In this document: positions 12,060-20,964 of the stretch, in pieces
Numbering within the stretch: position 1 is the first letter of the stretch
Layout: each line of letters opens with the position of its first letter
DNA from: an uncultured Gammaproteobacteria bacterium
GTDB lineage: Bacteria; Pseudomonadota; Gammaproteobacteria; Enterobacterales; Psychrobiaceae
DNA length: 54,472 nucleotides
Assembly (NCBI GenBank): GCA_937139475.1
Contig: CAKZQF010000172.1
Coordinates: forward strand, 1-54,472
Direction of reading: 5' to 3'
Translations under genes and position numbers: made by a program
The notes under the pieces: generated by a model
The model's database searches: none
What the model saw: only the letters and a program-made list of their open reading frames with translations
What the model was told of the DNA's origin: nothing

Positions 12060-12094
12060 ATAACCACATTCGAATAAGGTTCGAATGTGGTTAT
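12060..12094. promoter_or_regulatory. perfect 15-bp inverted repeat, probable TetR operator
   Basis: ATAACCACATTCGAA, a 5-bp spacer (TAAGG), then its exact reverse complement TTCGAATGTGGTTAT. The element overlaps the -10 box and expected transcription start of the minus-strand tetR operon and ends 15 bases before its start codon. It has no T-tract, which argues against a terminator. TetR dimers bind palindromes in this position; assignment to this particular TetR is inference. Confidence 0.8.
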
Positions 12095-12120
12095 CATACT
12101 AAATTTACTGATATTGTCAA
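12093..12120 (-). promoter_or_regulatory. sigma-70 promoter of the tetR-adaptor-RND operon
   Basis: Read on the minus strand: TTGACA (12115-12120), a 16-bp spacer, then TATGAT (12093-12098). The -35 is a perfect consensus and the -10 differs from TATAAT at one position. The transcription start should fall near 12086, inside the inverted repeat, as expected for a repressible promoter. Confidence 0.75.
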
Positions 12121-12122
12121 TC

Positions 12123-12194
12123 AACCCTGATGTTTTGAGACTGGCGAAGATGCTGCCCTTGTTGGACGAGGTAAGCGCTCTACCTGAGGCTTAA
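12123..12194 (+). pseudogene. possible C-terminal remnant of a lost gene
   Basis: A short frame ending in TAA at 12192-12194 reads NPDVLRLAKMLPLLDEVSAL and then PEA, which looks like the amphipathic, Leu-rich tail of a real protein. No start codon, ribosome site or longer continuation is present; upstream, the frame runs into the tetR promoter. Removing one C near 12125 would join it to another frame (TDIVNQP). It may be a relic left at the insertion edge of the efflux operon. I do not recognise the family, and chance is possible. Confidence 0.25.
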
Positions 12195-12608
12195 CTTATG
12201 ACGAACACTTTAATATTCAGAAAAGAATAGAACAATAAAGTAAAAAATTATAAGCATAAAATGAATTTTATAGTTTAAATATAAACAACTTTAAATTTTA
12301 TGCTTTAGGTCATTAAATATGAGAGGTACTCGTCCATATGGATCTTCATTTAGTATTCGATATAAGCTAATATAATGCCCCACATAATGTGTATTTATCG
12401 ACCAAGCACGAAAATGTAATTAAAGTTACACAATCGTTTATTCTTTAGTCGAACAAATGCATTATTTAGCCATTCTTGTCAGTTTTTGTGTTATTTTATT
12501 ACACCGAAAATGATAGAAATAATTAATAAGCATCGGTGCAGGAAATTGCAGGGTTTTATTTGCTTTACCGCACGCGTATGCCTTTAGCCACCGGACTAGG
12601 GAAACATA
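12195..12608. other. 414-bp AT-rich intergenic region before icd
   Basis: No open frame of credible composition is visible. It holds a small palindrome, CACATAATGTG (12381-12391). A weak promoter-like pair, TTGTCA (12476-12481) and TTACAC (12499-12504) with a 17-bp spacer, lies about 105 bases before the isocitrate dehydrogenase start, leaving room for a 5' leader. None of these is strong enough to assign a regulator. Confidence 0.35.
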
Positions 12609-14837
12609 ATGTCTAACAAAAATACTATTTACTATACGATGACCGACGAAGCGCCTGCATTGGCGACTTGTTCTTTACTACCAGTTTTCAGAACTTTTAC
12701 CTCTGCTGCTGGCATCGACATGAAATTAAGCGACATATCTCTAAGTGCACGTGTACTAGCTGGTTTTAACGACCGCTTAAAAGAAGAGCAACGTGTTGAA
12801 GATGGTTTAGCCTTCCTAGGTTCATTAACGCAAGATGAAAATGCAAACATCATCAAACTGCCAAACATTTCTGCTTCAATCCCACAATTAAAAGCTTGTA
12901 TCGCAGAGTTACAAGAGCAAGGATACGACTTACCAGAATTCCCTGAAGTACCACAAAACTCTGAAGAAGAAGCAGTAAAAGCGACTTACGCTAAGGTACT
13001 TGGTAGTGCGGTTAACCCAGTTCTTCGTGAAGGTAACTCTGATCGTCGTGCTCCACCGGCTGTAAAGGCTTACGTTAAGAAATTCCCTCATTCAATGGGT
13101 GAATGGAAAATGTCATCACGCTCACACGCAGACTATATGCGCGGCGGCGACTTCTTCTGTTCAGAGCAATCTGTAACGGTAGAAAATGACACAACGGTTC
13201 GCATTGAATATGTTGCACCAAACGGTGAAATCACGGTTAAGAAAGAAGTTGCTCTAGAAGCTAACGAAATTATCGACAGCATGTTCATGAGCAGCAAAGC
13301 ACTACGTGCCTTCTTTGAAAAATCACTGCAAGACTGTCGTGATTCAGGTGTAATGTGGTCACTTCACGTTAAAGCAACAATGATGAAAGTGTCTCACCCA
13401 ATCGTATTTGGTCACGCGGTATCTGTATTCTACAAAGATGCATTTGAAAAGCACGCTGAGACGTTCGAGAAATTAGGTGTTAATCCTAACAATGGTTTGG
13501 CTGACATTTACGACAAAATTCAAGAAGTACCACGTACATTACGTGAGCAAATCGAACGTGATATTCAAGCCTGTTACACTTCTCGTCCAGAAATGGCGAT
13601 GGTTGATTCAGTAAAAGGTATTTCTAACCTTCACGTGCCAAGTGACGTAATCGTTGATGCTTCAATGCCTGCAATGATTCGTAATGCAGGTCAAATGTGG
13701 GGCCCGGATGGAAATGCGAAGGACACCAAAGCAGTAATGCCTGAGTCTACTTACGCACGTATCTATCAAGAAATGATTAACTTCTGTAAAACGAACGGTT
13801 CATTCGATCCAACCACTATGGGTACTGTACCTAACGTTGGTCTAATGGCTAAGAAAGCAGAAGAGTATGGTTCACACGATAAAACATTCGAAATCGAAAG
13901 CGATGGCGTAATGCGTGTTGTTGACCAAGATGGCACTATCTTAATGCAACACAATGTTGAGAAAGGTGATATCTGGCGTGCATGTCAAACTAAAGATGCA
14001 CCGGTACGTGACTGGGTTAAATTAGGCGTTACTCGCGCTCGTAACTCAAACACACCTGCTATTTTCTGGTTAGACCCAGAGCGTGCGCATGATATGCAAC
14101 TGCTTAAGAAAGTTGACAAGTACCTACAAGAACACGACCTATCTGACGTTGAGATCCACAAAATGGATTACAACCGAGCAATTCGTTTCTCAATGGAACG
14201 TCAAATGCGTGGCCTAGATACCATCTCTGTAACAGGTAACGTTTTACGTGATTACCTAACAGATTTATTCCCAATCATGGAGCTTGGTACATCAGCTAAA
14301 ATGCTATCAATTGTACCTATGCTTACTGGCGGCGGTATGTACGAAACAGGTGCAGGCGGTTCAGCTCCTCGTCACGTACAACAGGTTACTGAAGAAAACC
14401 ACTTACGTTGGGATTCACTAGGTGAGTTCATGGCAATGGCCGTATCTCTAGAAGATATGGGTATGAAGCAAAGCAACAGTAAAGCATCTATCTTATCTAA
14501 GACACTTGATGATGCAACGACTCAGCTACTTCAAAACAACAAGTCGCCATCACGTCGTACGGGTGAACTAGATAACCGTGGCAGCCACTTCTACCTTGCA
14601 ATGTACTGGGCACAAGCCGTTGCAGCGCAAACAGAAGATAGCGAATTAGCAGCTAAGTTTGCAACGCTAGCTAAAACCTTAACTGATAACGAAGCGAAGA
14701 TCTTAGAAGAGCTAAGTGCTGTTCAAGGTCGTGCAACAGAGCCAGGTGGTTACTACCACCCAACTCCGTCACAAGTTAAAGAAATCATGCGTCCAAGTGC
14801 TACGCTAAACGCAGCATTAAAAGATGCAATGGCTTAA
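12609..14837 (+). CDS. icd: NADP-dependent isocitrate dehydrogenase, monomeric type
   Basis: TCA-cycle enzyme converting isocitrate to 2-oxoglutarate and CO2 with NADP+, in the cytoplasm. The 742-residue length and the sequence throughout match the monomeric IDH family, which is unrelated in length to the roughly 416-residue dimeric enzyme. Characteristic stretches include the N-terminal [34 protein letters not shown] near residue 140 (substrate-binding SNSDRR-like motif) and [18 protein letters not shown] (C-terminal catalytic region). Codon use looks optimised (frequent CGT, GGT, GAA), consistent with high expression. The ATG follows a GGGA element. It stands alone, closed by a strong terminator at 14859-14883. 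Confidence 0.95.
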   Translation: MSNKNTIYYTMTDEAPALATCSLLPVFRTFTSAAGIDMKLSDISLSARVLAGFNDRLKEEQRVEDGLAFLGSLTQDENANIIKLPNISASIPQLKACIAELQEQGYDLPEFPEVPQNSEEEAVKATYAKVLGSAVNPVLREGNSDRRAPPAVKAYVKKFPHSMGEWKMSSRSHADYMRGGDFFCSEQSVTVENDTTVRIEYVAPNGEITVKKEVALEANEIIDSMFMSSKALRAFFEKSLQDCRDSGVMWSLHVKATMMKVSHPIVFGHAVSVFYKDAFEKHAETFEKLGVNPNNGLADIYDKIQEVPRTLREQIERDIQACYTSRPEMAMVDSVKGISNLHVPSDVIVDASMPAMIRNAGQMWGPDGNAKDTKAVMPESTYARIYQEMINFCKTNGSFDPTTMGTVPNVGLMAKKAEEYGSHDKTFEIESDGVMRVVDQDGTILMQHNVEKGDIWRACQTKDAPVRDWVKLGVTRARNSNTPAIFWLDPERAHDMQLLKKVDKYLQEHDLSDVEIHKMDYNRAIRFSMERQMRGLDTISVTGNVLRDYLTDLFPIMELGTSAKMLSIVPMLTGGGMYETGAGGSAPRHVQQVTEENHLRWDSLGEFMAMAVSLEDMGMKQSNSKASILSKTLDDATTQLLQNNKSPSRRTGELDNRGSHFYLAMYWAQAVAAQTEDSELAAKFATLAKTLTDNEAKILEELSAVQGRATEPGGYYHPTPSQVKEIMRPSATLNAALKDAMA

Positions 14838-14858
14838 GCAATAAAGCCTAGACAGTTT

Positions 14859-14883
14859 AAAGCCCGCTAATGCGGGCTTTTTT
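14859..14883 (+). terminator. Rho-independent terminator of icd
   Basis: A perfect 9-bp stem, AAAGCCCGC / GCGGGCTTT, with a TAAT loop and an uninterrupted T-run. It lies 21 bases after the icd stop codon. Confidence 0.92.
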
Positions 14884-14952
14884 ATGTTCTCAGGAACGAT
14901 AACGAAAGAACAACGCTATGCCGCTCAAAGCGGCGATGAAGGAATTATAACG

Positions 14953-15297
14953 ATGACAATAGAACAGCTACTCAGCCTCATTAAACAGACGCCGGACAAT
15001 GTTGAATTTCATGACGTAATGCAAGTGATTGAAGACAATTATCACTATAGCCCAAGCACGTTCAATAACGCAGATTTAGTTAATCAGGCAGGGACGAATG
15101 AAGGCTCTTGCAAAATCTTTGCTTTCGCTAAACAGCATCAACTAGACCAATCTCAAACATTGGCTTGTTTTGGTCAATATTATCGTCAAGATGTGCTACA
15201 ACACCCTGAGCGTGACGATCATGGTAATATTCGACGCTTTATCAACACAGGTTGGGACGGCATTGCCTTTGCGCAACACCCACTAAGTCCACGCTAA
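14953..15297 (+). CDS. HopJ-family protein
   Basis: Small soluble protein of about 114 residues matching the HopJ family, named after a Pseudomonas syringae type III effector but widespread in free-living Gammaproteobacteria with no known role. Recognisable stretches are FHDVMQVIEDNYHYSPSTFNN, NEGSCKIFAFAKQHQL and the C-terminal RRFINTGWDGIAF. I place the start at the ATG at 14953, because AAGGA lies about nine bases upstream and family members begin at the MTIEQLL-like position. The longer frame from 14884 would begin inside the icd terminator. Its stop overlaps, tail to tail, the last four bases of the facing regulator gene. No secretion system is present, so an effector role is unlikely. 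Confidence 0.85.
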   Translation: MTIEQLLSLIKQTPDNVEFHDVMQVIEDNYHYSPSTFNNADLVNQAGTNEGSCKIFAFAKQHQLDQSQTLACFGQYYRQDVLQHPERDDHGNIRRFINTGWDGIAFAQHPLSPR

Positions 15298-17501
15298 TTC
15301 AATTCGCTGAAACTGGCTCGCTTTATATCCACTTTGGCAAAATCAAGCTGAGTAAACACGATTTGCTGTTTACTCGGAATAAACGTCATCGATGAGTCCC
15401 GTGCCAATGTACCAGTAGGTAAACGTAAAAATGGCGCGACTTCACCCGTTGCAAAGTCATAGAAGTTAACTTGATGATACAGCTCGTGGTCAATCTGATA
15501 GTAGATCCCTTTCGCACTCATTGCCCAGTTATATTTCACTTTGAATTGCTCTGGAGTCAGCATTCTTTCGGGTTTGGCGTTACGTGCCTTAGGGTCAATC
15601 ACCCACAAGCCAGAATGACGTCCTTTGGTAAACCAAATGCGCCCATCGTTGTCCTGCATACCTAAACGCGCTTTACTATTAACTAATATCTCTTGAGCTT
15701 GGCCATTGAGCTTAAAACTATACAGTGAGGATTTACGGTCCAACTTTGCAGCTACCAGTAGCGCTGAATCATCGATGGTCCATGTCGGACGATAATATTG
15801 CCTCATCTCGGTCACTATTTCTTTAACAGCCCCCGTTGCAACATTAAGCACATAGAGATGATTGGTTCTATTCTCTTGTCGCGGACCTAAAAACGCTATC
15901 ATCTTACCGTTATGTGACCAGCGTGGCGATGCCAAGCGGCTTTTCATGTCGGTCATTTTAACCCGTTGCGTCCCGTCAGCTCGCGCGGTCCAAATCTCAT
16001 CATAACCAGATTCATTGGAAATAAATGTAAGTTTTTCCTGTGTTGGCGAGTAATGTGGGCTTTCGTAGCTAAAGCTTCCTTGCAACAGTGGGAATGGTGT
16101 ACTGGCTATCTCACTATTTATCGCCATCGATGTTAAATGTGGCAGCACCTCCCAATGGTGATAAATCAACTCATTAGTCTGTGGAATAAACTTAGGATAA
16201 CTAAGACCCTCTTCATTTAATTTTGTCGTTTTGCCATCATTTATATTAACGATATAACCGTCACGCTTACCTGCAAGCTTGGTAGAAAAAACCAACCTCT
16301 TGCTGTCAGCGTGCCATGTCATGCCTTTAATATCACCACCCGTTTTTGTTAGTTTACGTTCTTTAAGAGTTTTTAAATCAAGCAAAAATATGTCTTCGTT
16401 GCGCGCATCATCTGGCGTACGAGCAACCGCTAAGTACTGGCCGTTTGGGGAAAATTCAACATCAAGGTCTTTATAACTGCAATATTGTTGGCACTTCAAC
16501 TGGGTTATTGGATAAGTTTTATCACTTAAGTTGATCAAATTAATACGCTGCTCATTCGACTGGCGATTAATATTACTGAAAGCGAGTTGCTCACCATCTG
16601 GTGATACGGATATAGAAAAGTCGAGTTCTCCAGTACAGTTTGCTAACTTTTCCAGTTTATTGGTAATGACATCCAGGCTCATAATTTCACAGATCGAATA
16701 ATCCCAAGACTTACGTGAAAAGTAAATCACTTCACCATTTGGGTGCCACACCGAACGCCCTTCATAACTGTTACTAAAGGTTAATTGTCGCGGATCGGCG
16801 TCCTTACGAGATAAATCTTTAAGATACAGATTTGGCTGATAACGCAAATGGCGCCATGAATAAACGACGTAGCGAGCGTTAGGGGAAACAGCGGGATAGA
16901 CCTCTCGGCCAGGATCATTTGTAATGTTGGTAATCTTCGAATCAACTGGCTTGGGCTCGACATGAAAAAGCGGTACCCAGTACAAAATAGCGAGCAGCCC
17001 AATCAATAAAAAACTCCCCAAGGCTAACCATTGAAGCTTGAATGACTTAACGCTAGGCGCTTGGATTATTTCAGTTTTAACAACTGCTTGCTCAGATTGT
17101 AAATATATAGGCTCAACTAATAGGCGATAGCCAGTTTTTCGTACGGTTTCAATAATATCGCCGTCTATAACGCTAAGTTCATTGCGCAACTTCCAAATGG
17201 CATTGGTTAGCGACTTCTCACCAACATAAAAGTTACCTTCCCAAACCGCCTCAATAAGCTCTTCCCTGGAAACTAAGCGTGGGTACTGGCCCGCCAGATA
17301 TGCCAACACTTCAATAAATTTAGGCTGCAATAACTTCTTATTACCGTCACTATCTTCAAGGGTATATTCTTTGGGGGTAATGGTGAGGTTGTCAATTCTA
17401 AACGGTGTATCCGTCTTACTTTCCACAATTAAACTCGCGTTAGGGTAAATAAAAGGCTTAAAACATCCAAGAGAGATAGCCAAAAATGTAGCACTATCCA
17501 A
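15294..17501 (-). CDS. CadC-like membrane regulator: winged helix, TM segment, PD40 beta-propeller
   Basis: One-component membrane regulator. Cytoplasmic OmpR/CadC-type winged helix at about residues 33-115 (LVSREELIEAVWEGNFYVGE, IETVRKTGYRLL), one transmembrane helix near 153-175 (LQWLALGSFLLIGLLAILYW), then a periplasmic WD40-like/TolB-type propeller to the end (repeats such as EVYPAVSPNARYVVYSW, DLDVEFSPNGQYLAVAR, LASPRWSHNGKMIAFLG). The propeller presumably senses a periplasmic ligand or protein. The start is uncertain: the TTG at 17501 has AGG seven bases upstream, while a GTG at 17426 would start eight residues before the domain. It is divergent from the TonB receptor across 337 bases containing phased AATCGA boxes, so that receptor is the obvious target. 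Confidence 0.85.
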   Translation of the reverse strand: MDSATFLAISLGCFKPFIYPNASLIVESKTDTPFRIDNLTITPKEYTLEDSDGNKKLLQPKFIEVLAYLAGQYPRLVSREELIEAVWEGNFYVGEKSLTNAIWKLRNELSVIDGDIIETVRKTGYRLLVEPIYLQSEQAVVKTEIIQAPSVKSFKLQWLALGSFLLIGLLAILYWVPLFHVEPKPVDSKITNITNDPGREVYPAVSPNARYVVYSWRHLRYQPNLYLKDLSRKDADPRQLTFSNSYEGRSVWHPNGEVIYFSRKSWDYSICEIMSLDVITNKLEKLANCTGELDFSISVSPDGEQLAFSNINRQSNEQRINLINLSDKTYPITQLKCQQYCSYKDLDVEFSPNGQYLAVARTPDDARNEDIFLLDLKTLKERKLTKTGGDIKGMTWHADSKRLVFSTKLAGKRDGYIVNINDGKTTKLNEEGLSYPKFIPQTNELIYHHWEVLPHLTSMAINSEIASTPFPLLQGSFSYESPHYSPTQEKLTFISNESGYDEIWTARADGTQRVKMTDMKSRLASPRWSHNGKMIAFLGPRQENRTNHLYVLNVATGAVKEIVTEMRQYYRPTWTIDDSALLVAAKLDRKSSLYSFKLNGQAQEILVNSKARLGMQDNDGRIWFTKGRHSGLWVIDPKARNAKPERMLTPEQFKVKYNWAMSAKGIYYQIDHELYHQVNFYDFATGEVAPFLRLPTGTLARDSSMTFIPSKQQIVFTQLDFAKVDIKRASFSELN

Positions 17502-17667
17502 TGTGTTACCTAATCATTAAATATACCTCAAATGGCAGTAAAAGACAGGTTAATCTCTTCATATTGAGTCATTTGGTTAAATCCCATCGCGAAATAGCAA
17601 CATTTAAGCAACAAACAAAACCAACGTAAGACACTGATAAATAACAAGTAGATATTCAATAGATATT

Positions 17668-17706
17668 AATCGAGTAACAATCGACAGCGCGATTATCAAG
17701 AATCGA
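17668..17706. promoter_or_regulatory. helically phased AATCGA boxes, candidate binding site for the CadC-like regulator
   Basis: AATCGA occurs at 17668, 17679 and 17701: steps of 11 and 22 bp, one and two DNA turns. An inverted copy, CGATTA, lies at 17690, exactly in the missing 11-bp register. OmpR/PhoB-type winged helices commonly bind direct repeats with an 11-bp period, and such a regulator is encoded next door. The boxes lie about 70 bases upstream of the putative promoter of the TonB receptor gene. Confidence 0.5.
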
Positions 17707-17772
17707 GCCAAGTAAGCTTGTTAATAACACCTTCCCACCTCAATACTAAACCAACATTTGATGGTTCTAATT

Positions 17773-17802
17773 TTGATTAGCTCAATCTAGATAAAATTAT
17801 AA
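17773..17802 (+). promoter_or_regulatory. putative promoter of the TonB-receptor gene
   Basis: TTGATT (17773-17778) and TTATAA (17797-17802) with an 18-bp spacer lie about 36 bases before the start codon. The remainder of the 337-base divergent region (17502-17838) is AT-rich and shows no further gene. Confidence 0.4.
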
Positions 17803-17838
17803 GACTAAAAATTTAGGCAATACGCAGGAGTATATAAC

Positions 17839-20661
17839 TTGAAGAACAGCAAGCCATTTGGCAAAGGTAAGTTTGCCTTGTCATTAATTTCGACCACACT
17901 ATTAAGCACCATGGCAGGAACATCACTTGCCGCTGACGAAGTACAAGCGAAAGATGTAGAACGTATACATGTAACAGGTTCAAGCATCAAGCGTACAGAC
18001 CTTGAAGGTTCACTTCCTGTCACCACCATTTCTCAAGAAGAGATAATGGCCTCTGGCGTAACCAGCGTGCCAGATTTAATTCAGCAAATGCCAGCTATGC
18101 AAGGTTTTACCTCAGCTGCTCAATCTGTAGGTAGCACTTCTGGTTATCAAACAGCCTCACTTCGTGACCTGGGTTCTTCTTACACCTTAGTACTATTAAA
18201 TGGTCGCCGTATGGCACCACGTGACTCAGGCTCAAGTGTTGATATTAGTTCAATCCCGCTAGCGGCAATCGAACGAGTTGAAATCCTAATGGATGGTGCT
18301 TCTGCACTTTACGGTTCTGACGCAATCGCTGGTGTTGTTAACTTCATCATGAAGCGTGATTACCAAGGCAACAATGTTGAGGTGCGCTTAGATAAAACGC
18401 AGCACGGTGGTGCTGACAGTGCTGACTTTAGCATTACAACAGGTTTTGGTGATTATGATAATGATGGTTTCAACCTTATGCTTAGCTATACGCATAATGA
18501 GCAATCACAACTAAAGTCTAGCCAACGTGAGTTTGGTCAAACTGGTATCGTGCCATTTTCTTACCAAGGTGAAGACTTATACGTATTACGTGCTTCACCT
18601 AATGCCATTCCTGCAAACGCATACGTTTCTGTTGATAAAACCTCAGATTACTACCTAGGGTTGCCAGAAGGTTCTTCTTCTACAATTAGCTTTAATCCAT
18701 ACCGTGAGCAAAACAACGGCGTCTGTGCAGAAAAGAGCATTGCAGAGAAAACAACCTGTCTATACGATTACACTGAAACGGTAGAAATCTACCCAGAGAA
18801 CGAGCGTGATACACTTTTCTTACAAGGTCTGTTACAGCTAACTGATGATGCTGAATTATACACAACCGCAGCACTTTCGCGTCACTCAATCACTGCACGT
18901 ATCGCACCTAAAACAGTTAGTAAACTAACTCTTGATGCTGACAACCCGCTAATTGCTGAGCATTTACACCCTCACATGACAGCAGAGCAAATCGATGCAG
19001 CGACTAAATACCAAATTCGCTGGCGTGCACGCCCTGCGGGCAACCGTACTTCAGAGTACGAAACAGTTAGCAAAAACTTAACTGCTGGTATTCGCGGCGC
19101 AGAAGGCGAGCTAAACTATGACGTAGCATTTACTTACTCTGACAGCTCACGTGATAACAACCGTATCGCTGGTTATGTACTTGATGAAGAGTTCCGTGAA
19201 TTGATGAACAGCGGAACAATCAATGTATTTACTACGCCGGACCAATTAACTGACGAGCAAAATGCAGCTGTTTATGCGACAAACTTCAACGGTAACTGGT
19301 GGACGCGTGATACTAATGCGACATCTATCGAAGGTACGGCGTCTATGCCTGTATTTGAACTACCAGCAGGTGAAGTTTACCTAGGTGCTGGTTTCGATTA
19401 CCGTCAAGTCTCTTACGCGCAATCAACTAGCCAAGCGAATAAAGATCAGGTGCTGTTTAGTTACAAAGCAGATCCTGAGTCAGATCTTTCCCGTGATACC
19501 TACGGTGTGTTCTTAGAAGCTATCGCGCCTATCACTGAAGAACTTGAAGTAACAGCTGCGGTTCGTTACGACAACATCGGTGCAATCACTGATAGCAAGC
19601 GCGCCGCTGGTGAGCAAACCGTTAATGTGGATGTTGATGATACGACTTACAAGCTAAGCCTAGCTTATCGCCCAAATGATGATTTATTGATCCGTGCTTC
19701 TATCGGTACAGGTTTCAAAGCAGCCACCATGGCTGAAATCGCAGAGCCTAAAGTTGAAGCCGGTTGGACATCAGGTAGTTATGACTGTCCATTAACTTCA
19801 AGCGACCCATTATTCCAATACTGTCATGAAGATCGCGTACAGTACCATATGGCGCGTGAAGGCTATGACAAGCTAGCACCTGAAACTTCTAAGCAAGCAT
19901 CGGTTGGTTTTGTCTATGCACCAAGCCATGATTTCAGCTTTAGTGTTGACTGGTGGCAAATTAACATGGAAAACCAAGTTCGTCGCTTAACCGAGCAACA
20001 AATCTTTGGTGACCCAGTTAAATACCGTGATCTTTTCGGCACAAAACTTGACTTGGGAAGCGGCGATCAAGTAATCGAAGTTAACCGCGCCGCGGTAAAT
20101 GTAGGTAAATCTAATAACTCTGGTATTGATTGGGCGTTTAGTGTTGGTAACGATCTTGGCTTTGGTGAATTGAAAACCACAATTCGCGGCGCCTACATGA
20201 TTGAAAGCGAATCACTACGTGTCGGTACTGAAGATATTTACGATAGTAGTCTGGGTAAATTCGGCACTAACAACGCAGTAACATTCCGTAATGTAATCAA
20301 GATGGGTAACACGCTGAAACATGGCGATTTCGCTCACACGGTTAATGTTAACTACAAGAGCGGTTACCAAGATATGTACCATAAAGCAGGTAGCTCTAAG
20401 ATCCGTTATCAAGATGATATCGAGTCTTACTACGATGGCGGCGTTCACCGCAATGTATCTAGCTACGTTACGGTAAACTATGTATCTAAATGGTATGCAA
20501 CAGATGACTTGAAAGTAAGCTTTGGTATCAAAAACTTATTTGATAAACAGCCTCCTTTGTCACTACGTACCGCAGGTGGTGGTCATCAGGTAGGTTACGA
20601 TCCGCGTTATGTTGATCAACTAGGTCGTACTTTCTACCTAAAAGCAGATTATTCTTTCTAA
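17839..20661 (+). CDS. TonB-dependent outer-membrane receptor
   Basis: Active outer-membrane transporter powered by TonB-ExbBD. It has a signal peptide (residues about 1-32, ending SLAA), a TonB-box-like element (VERIHVTGSSIKR), a plug domain (about 45-165: VTTISQEEIMASGVTSVPDL, VEILMDGASALYGSDAIAGV), and a 22-strand-type barrel ending in Phe (YLKADYSF), typical of BAM substrates. The 940-residue length and the wording of the plug match the large Gammaproteobacterial group often annotated as peptide or carbohydrate receptors; no SusD partner is present. The start is TTG, supported by AGGAG nine bases upstream. It is divergent from the membrane regulator and followed by a strong terminator, so it is its own transcription unit ahead of the MacAB-like genes. 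Confidence 0.93.
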   Translation: MKNSKPFGKGKFALSLISTTLLSTMAGTSLAADEVQAKDVERIHVTGSSIKRTDLEGSLPVTTISQEEIMASGVTSVPDLIQQMPAMQGFTSAAQSVGSTSGYQTASLRDLGSSYTLVLLNGRRMAPRDSGSSVDISSIPLAAIERVEILMDGASALYGSDAIAGVVNFIMKRDYQGNNVEVRLDKTQHGGADSADFSITTGFGDYDNDGFNLMLSYTHNEQSQLKSSQREFGQTGIVPFSYQGEDLYVLRASPNAIPANAYVSVDKTSDYYLGLPEGSSSTISFNPYREQNNGVCAEKSIAEKTTCLYDYTETVEIYPENERDTLFLQGLLQLTDDAELYTTAALSRHSITARIAPKTVSKLTLDADNPLIAEHLHPHMTAEQIDAATKYQIRWRARPAGNRTSEYETVSKNLTAGIRGAEGELNYDVAFTYSDSSRDNNRIAGYVLDEEFRELMNSGTINVFTTPDQLTDEQNAAVYATNFNGNWWTRDTNATSIEGTASMPVFELPAGEVYLGAGFDYRQVSYAQSTSQANKDQVLFSYKADPESDLSRDTYGVFLEAIAPITEELEVTAAVRYDNIGAITDSKRAAGEQTVNVDVDDTTYKLSLAYRPNDDLLIRASIGTGFKAATMAEIAEPKVEAGWTSGSYDCPLTSSDPLFQYCHEDRVQYHMAREGYDKLAPETSKQASVGFVYAPSHDFSFSVDWWQINMENQVRRLTEQQIFGDPVKYRDLFGTKLDLGSGDQVIEVNRAAVNVGKSNNSGIDWAFSVGNDLGFGELKTTIRGAYMIESESLRVGTEDIYDSSLGKFGTNNAVTFRNVIKMGNTLKHGDFAHTVNVNYKSGYQDMYHKAGSSKIRYQDDIESYYDGGVHRNVSSYVTVNYVSKWYATDDLKVSFGIKNLFDKQPPLSLRTAGGGHQVGYDPRYVDQLGRTFYLKADYSF

Positions 20662-20688
20662 TCTGTACTTAAATTTCTCTCTATTTTA

Positions 20689-20712
20689 AGCGACCTTCGG
20701 GTCGCTTTTTTT
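20689..20712 (+). terminator. Rho-independent terminator of the TonB-receptor gene
   Basis: The stem AGCGACC / GGTCGCT is closed by a stable TTCG tetraloop and followed by a T-run. It lies 27 bases after the stop codon. Confidence 0.92.
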
Positions 20713-20836
20713 GTCTCTATCAGCAAATATCATAGACACAAAGCTTTGGCAGCTCAAAAAAATCAATTGGTTAAATAACTCGATTAACGGTGAATAAAAC
20801 CAATTTTACGTTAACAAAACCTAAACAACACATCCT

Positions 20837-20880
20837 GTTACGCTTTACGTACACTTTCGTTACAATTTAGGTACATTTTG
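20837..20880. repeat. tandem 22-bp imperfect direct repeat upstream of the MacAB-like operon
   Basis: Two adjacent 22-bp units (20837-20858 and 20859-20880) match at 17 of 22 positions. Each splits into a 12-bp and a 10-bp half with the same theme (GTTACnnTTTAn, GTACAnTTTn), giving four related half-sites. A 22-bp period equals two DNA turns and suits cooperative binding of an OmpR-type response regulator. It lies about 85 bases before the adaptor gene, where a promoter is expected. Confidence 0.45.
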
Positions 20881-20964
20881 CCTTACCTTTTTTAATTAAC
20901 TCTGCCATCTTATTGCATAAATAAAGTTTCTAAATTTCACCAACTATAGGCGATGGGCAATCCC

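Noticed and set aside
12046..12069. Upstream extension of the TetR gene to 12069.
   Set aside because: It would begin inside the operator palindrome, and the GGAG ribosome site lies downstream of it.
12128..12194. Minus strand contains a tRNA D-arm-like string (CAGGTAGAGCGC) near 12176-12187.
   Set aside because: No acceptor stem, anticodon arm or T-arm (GGTTCGAxTCC) can be placed around it; the plus-strand peptide tail explains the sequence at least as well.
14953..15297. HopJ gene as evidence of a type III secretion island.
   Set aside because: No secretion, chaperone or effector gene is nearby, and the family is common in free-living marine bacteria.
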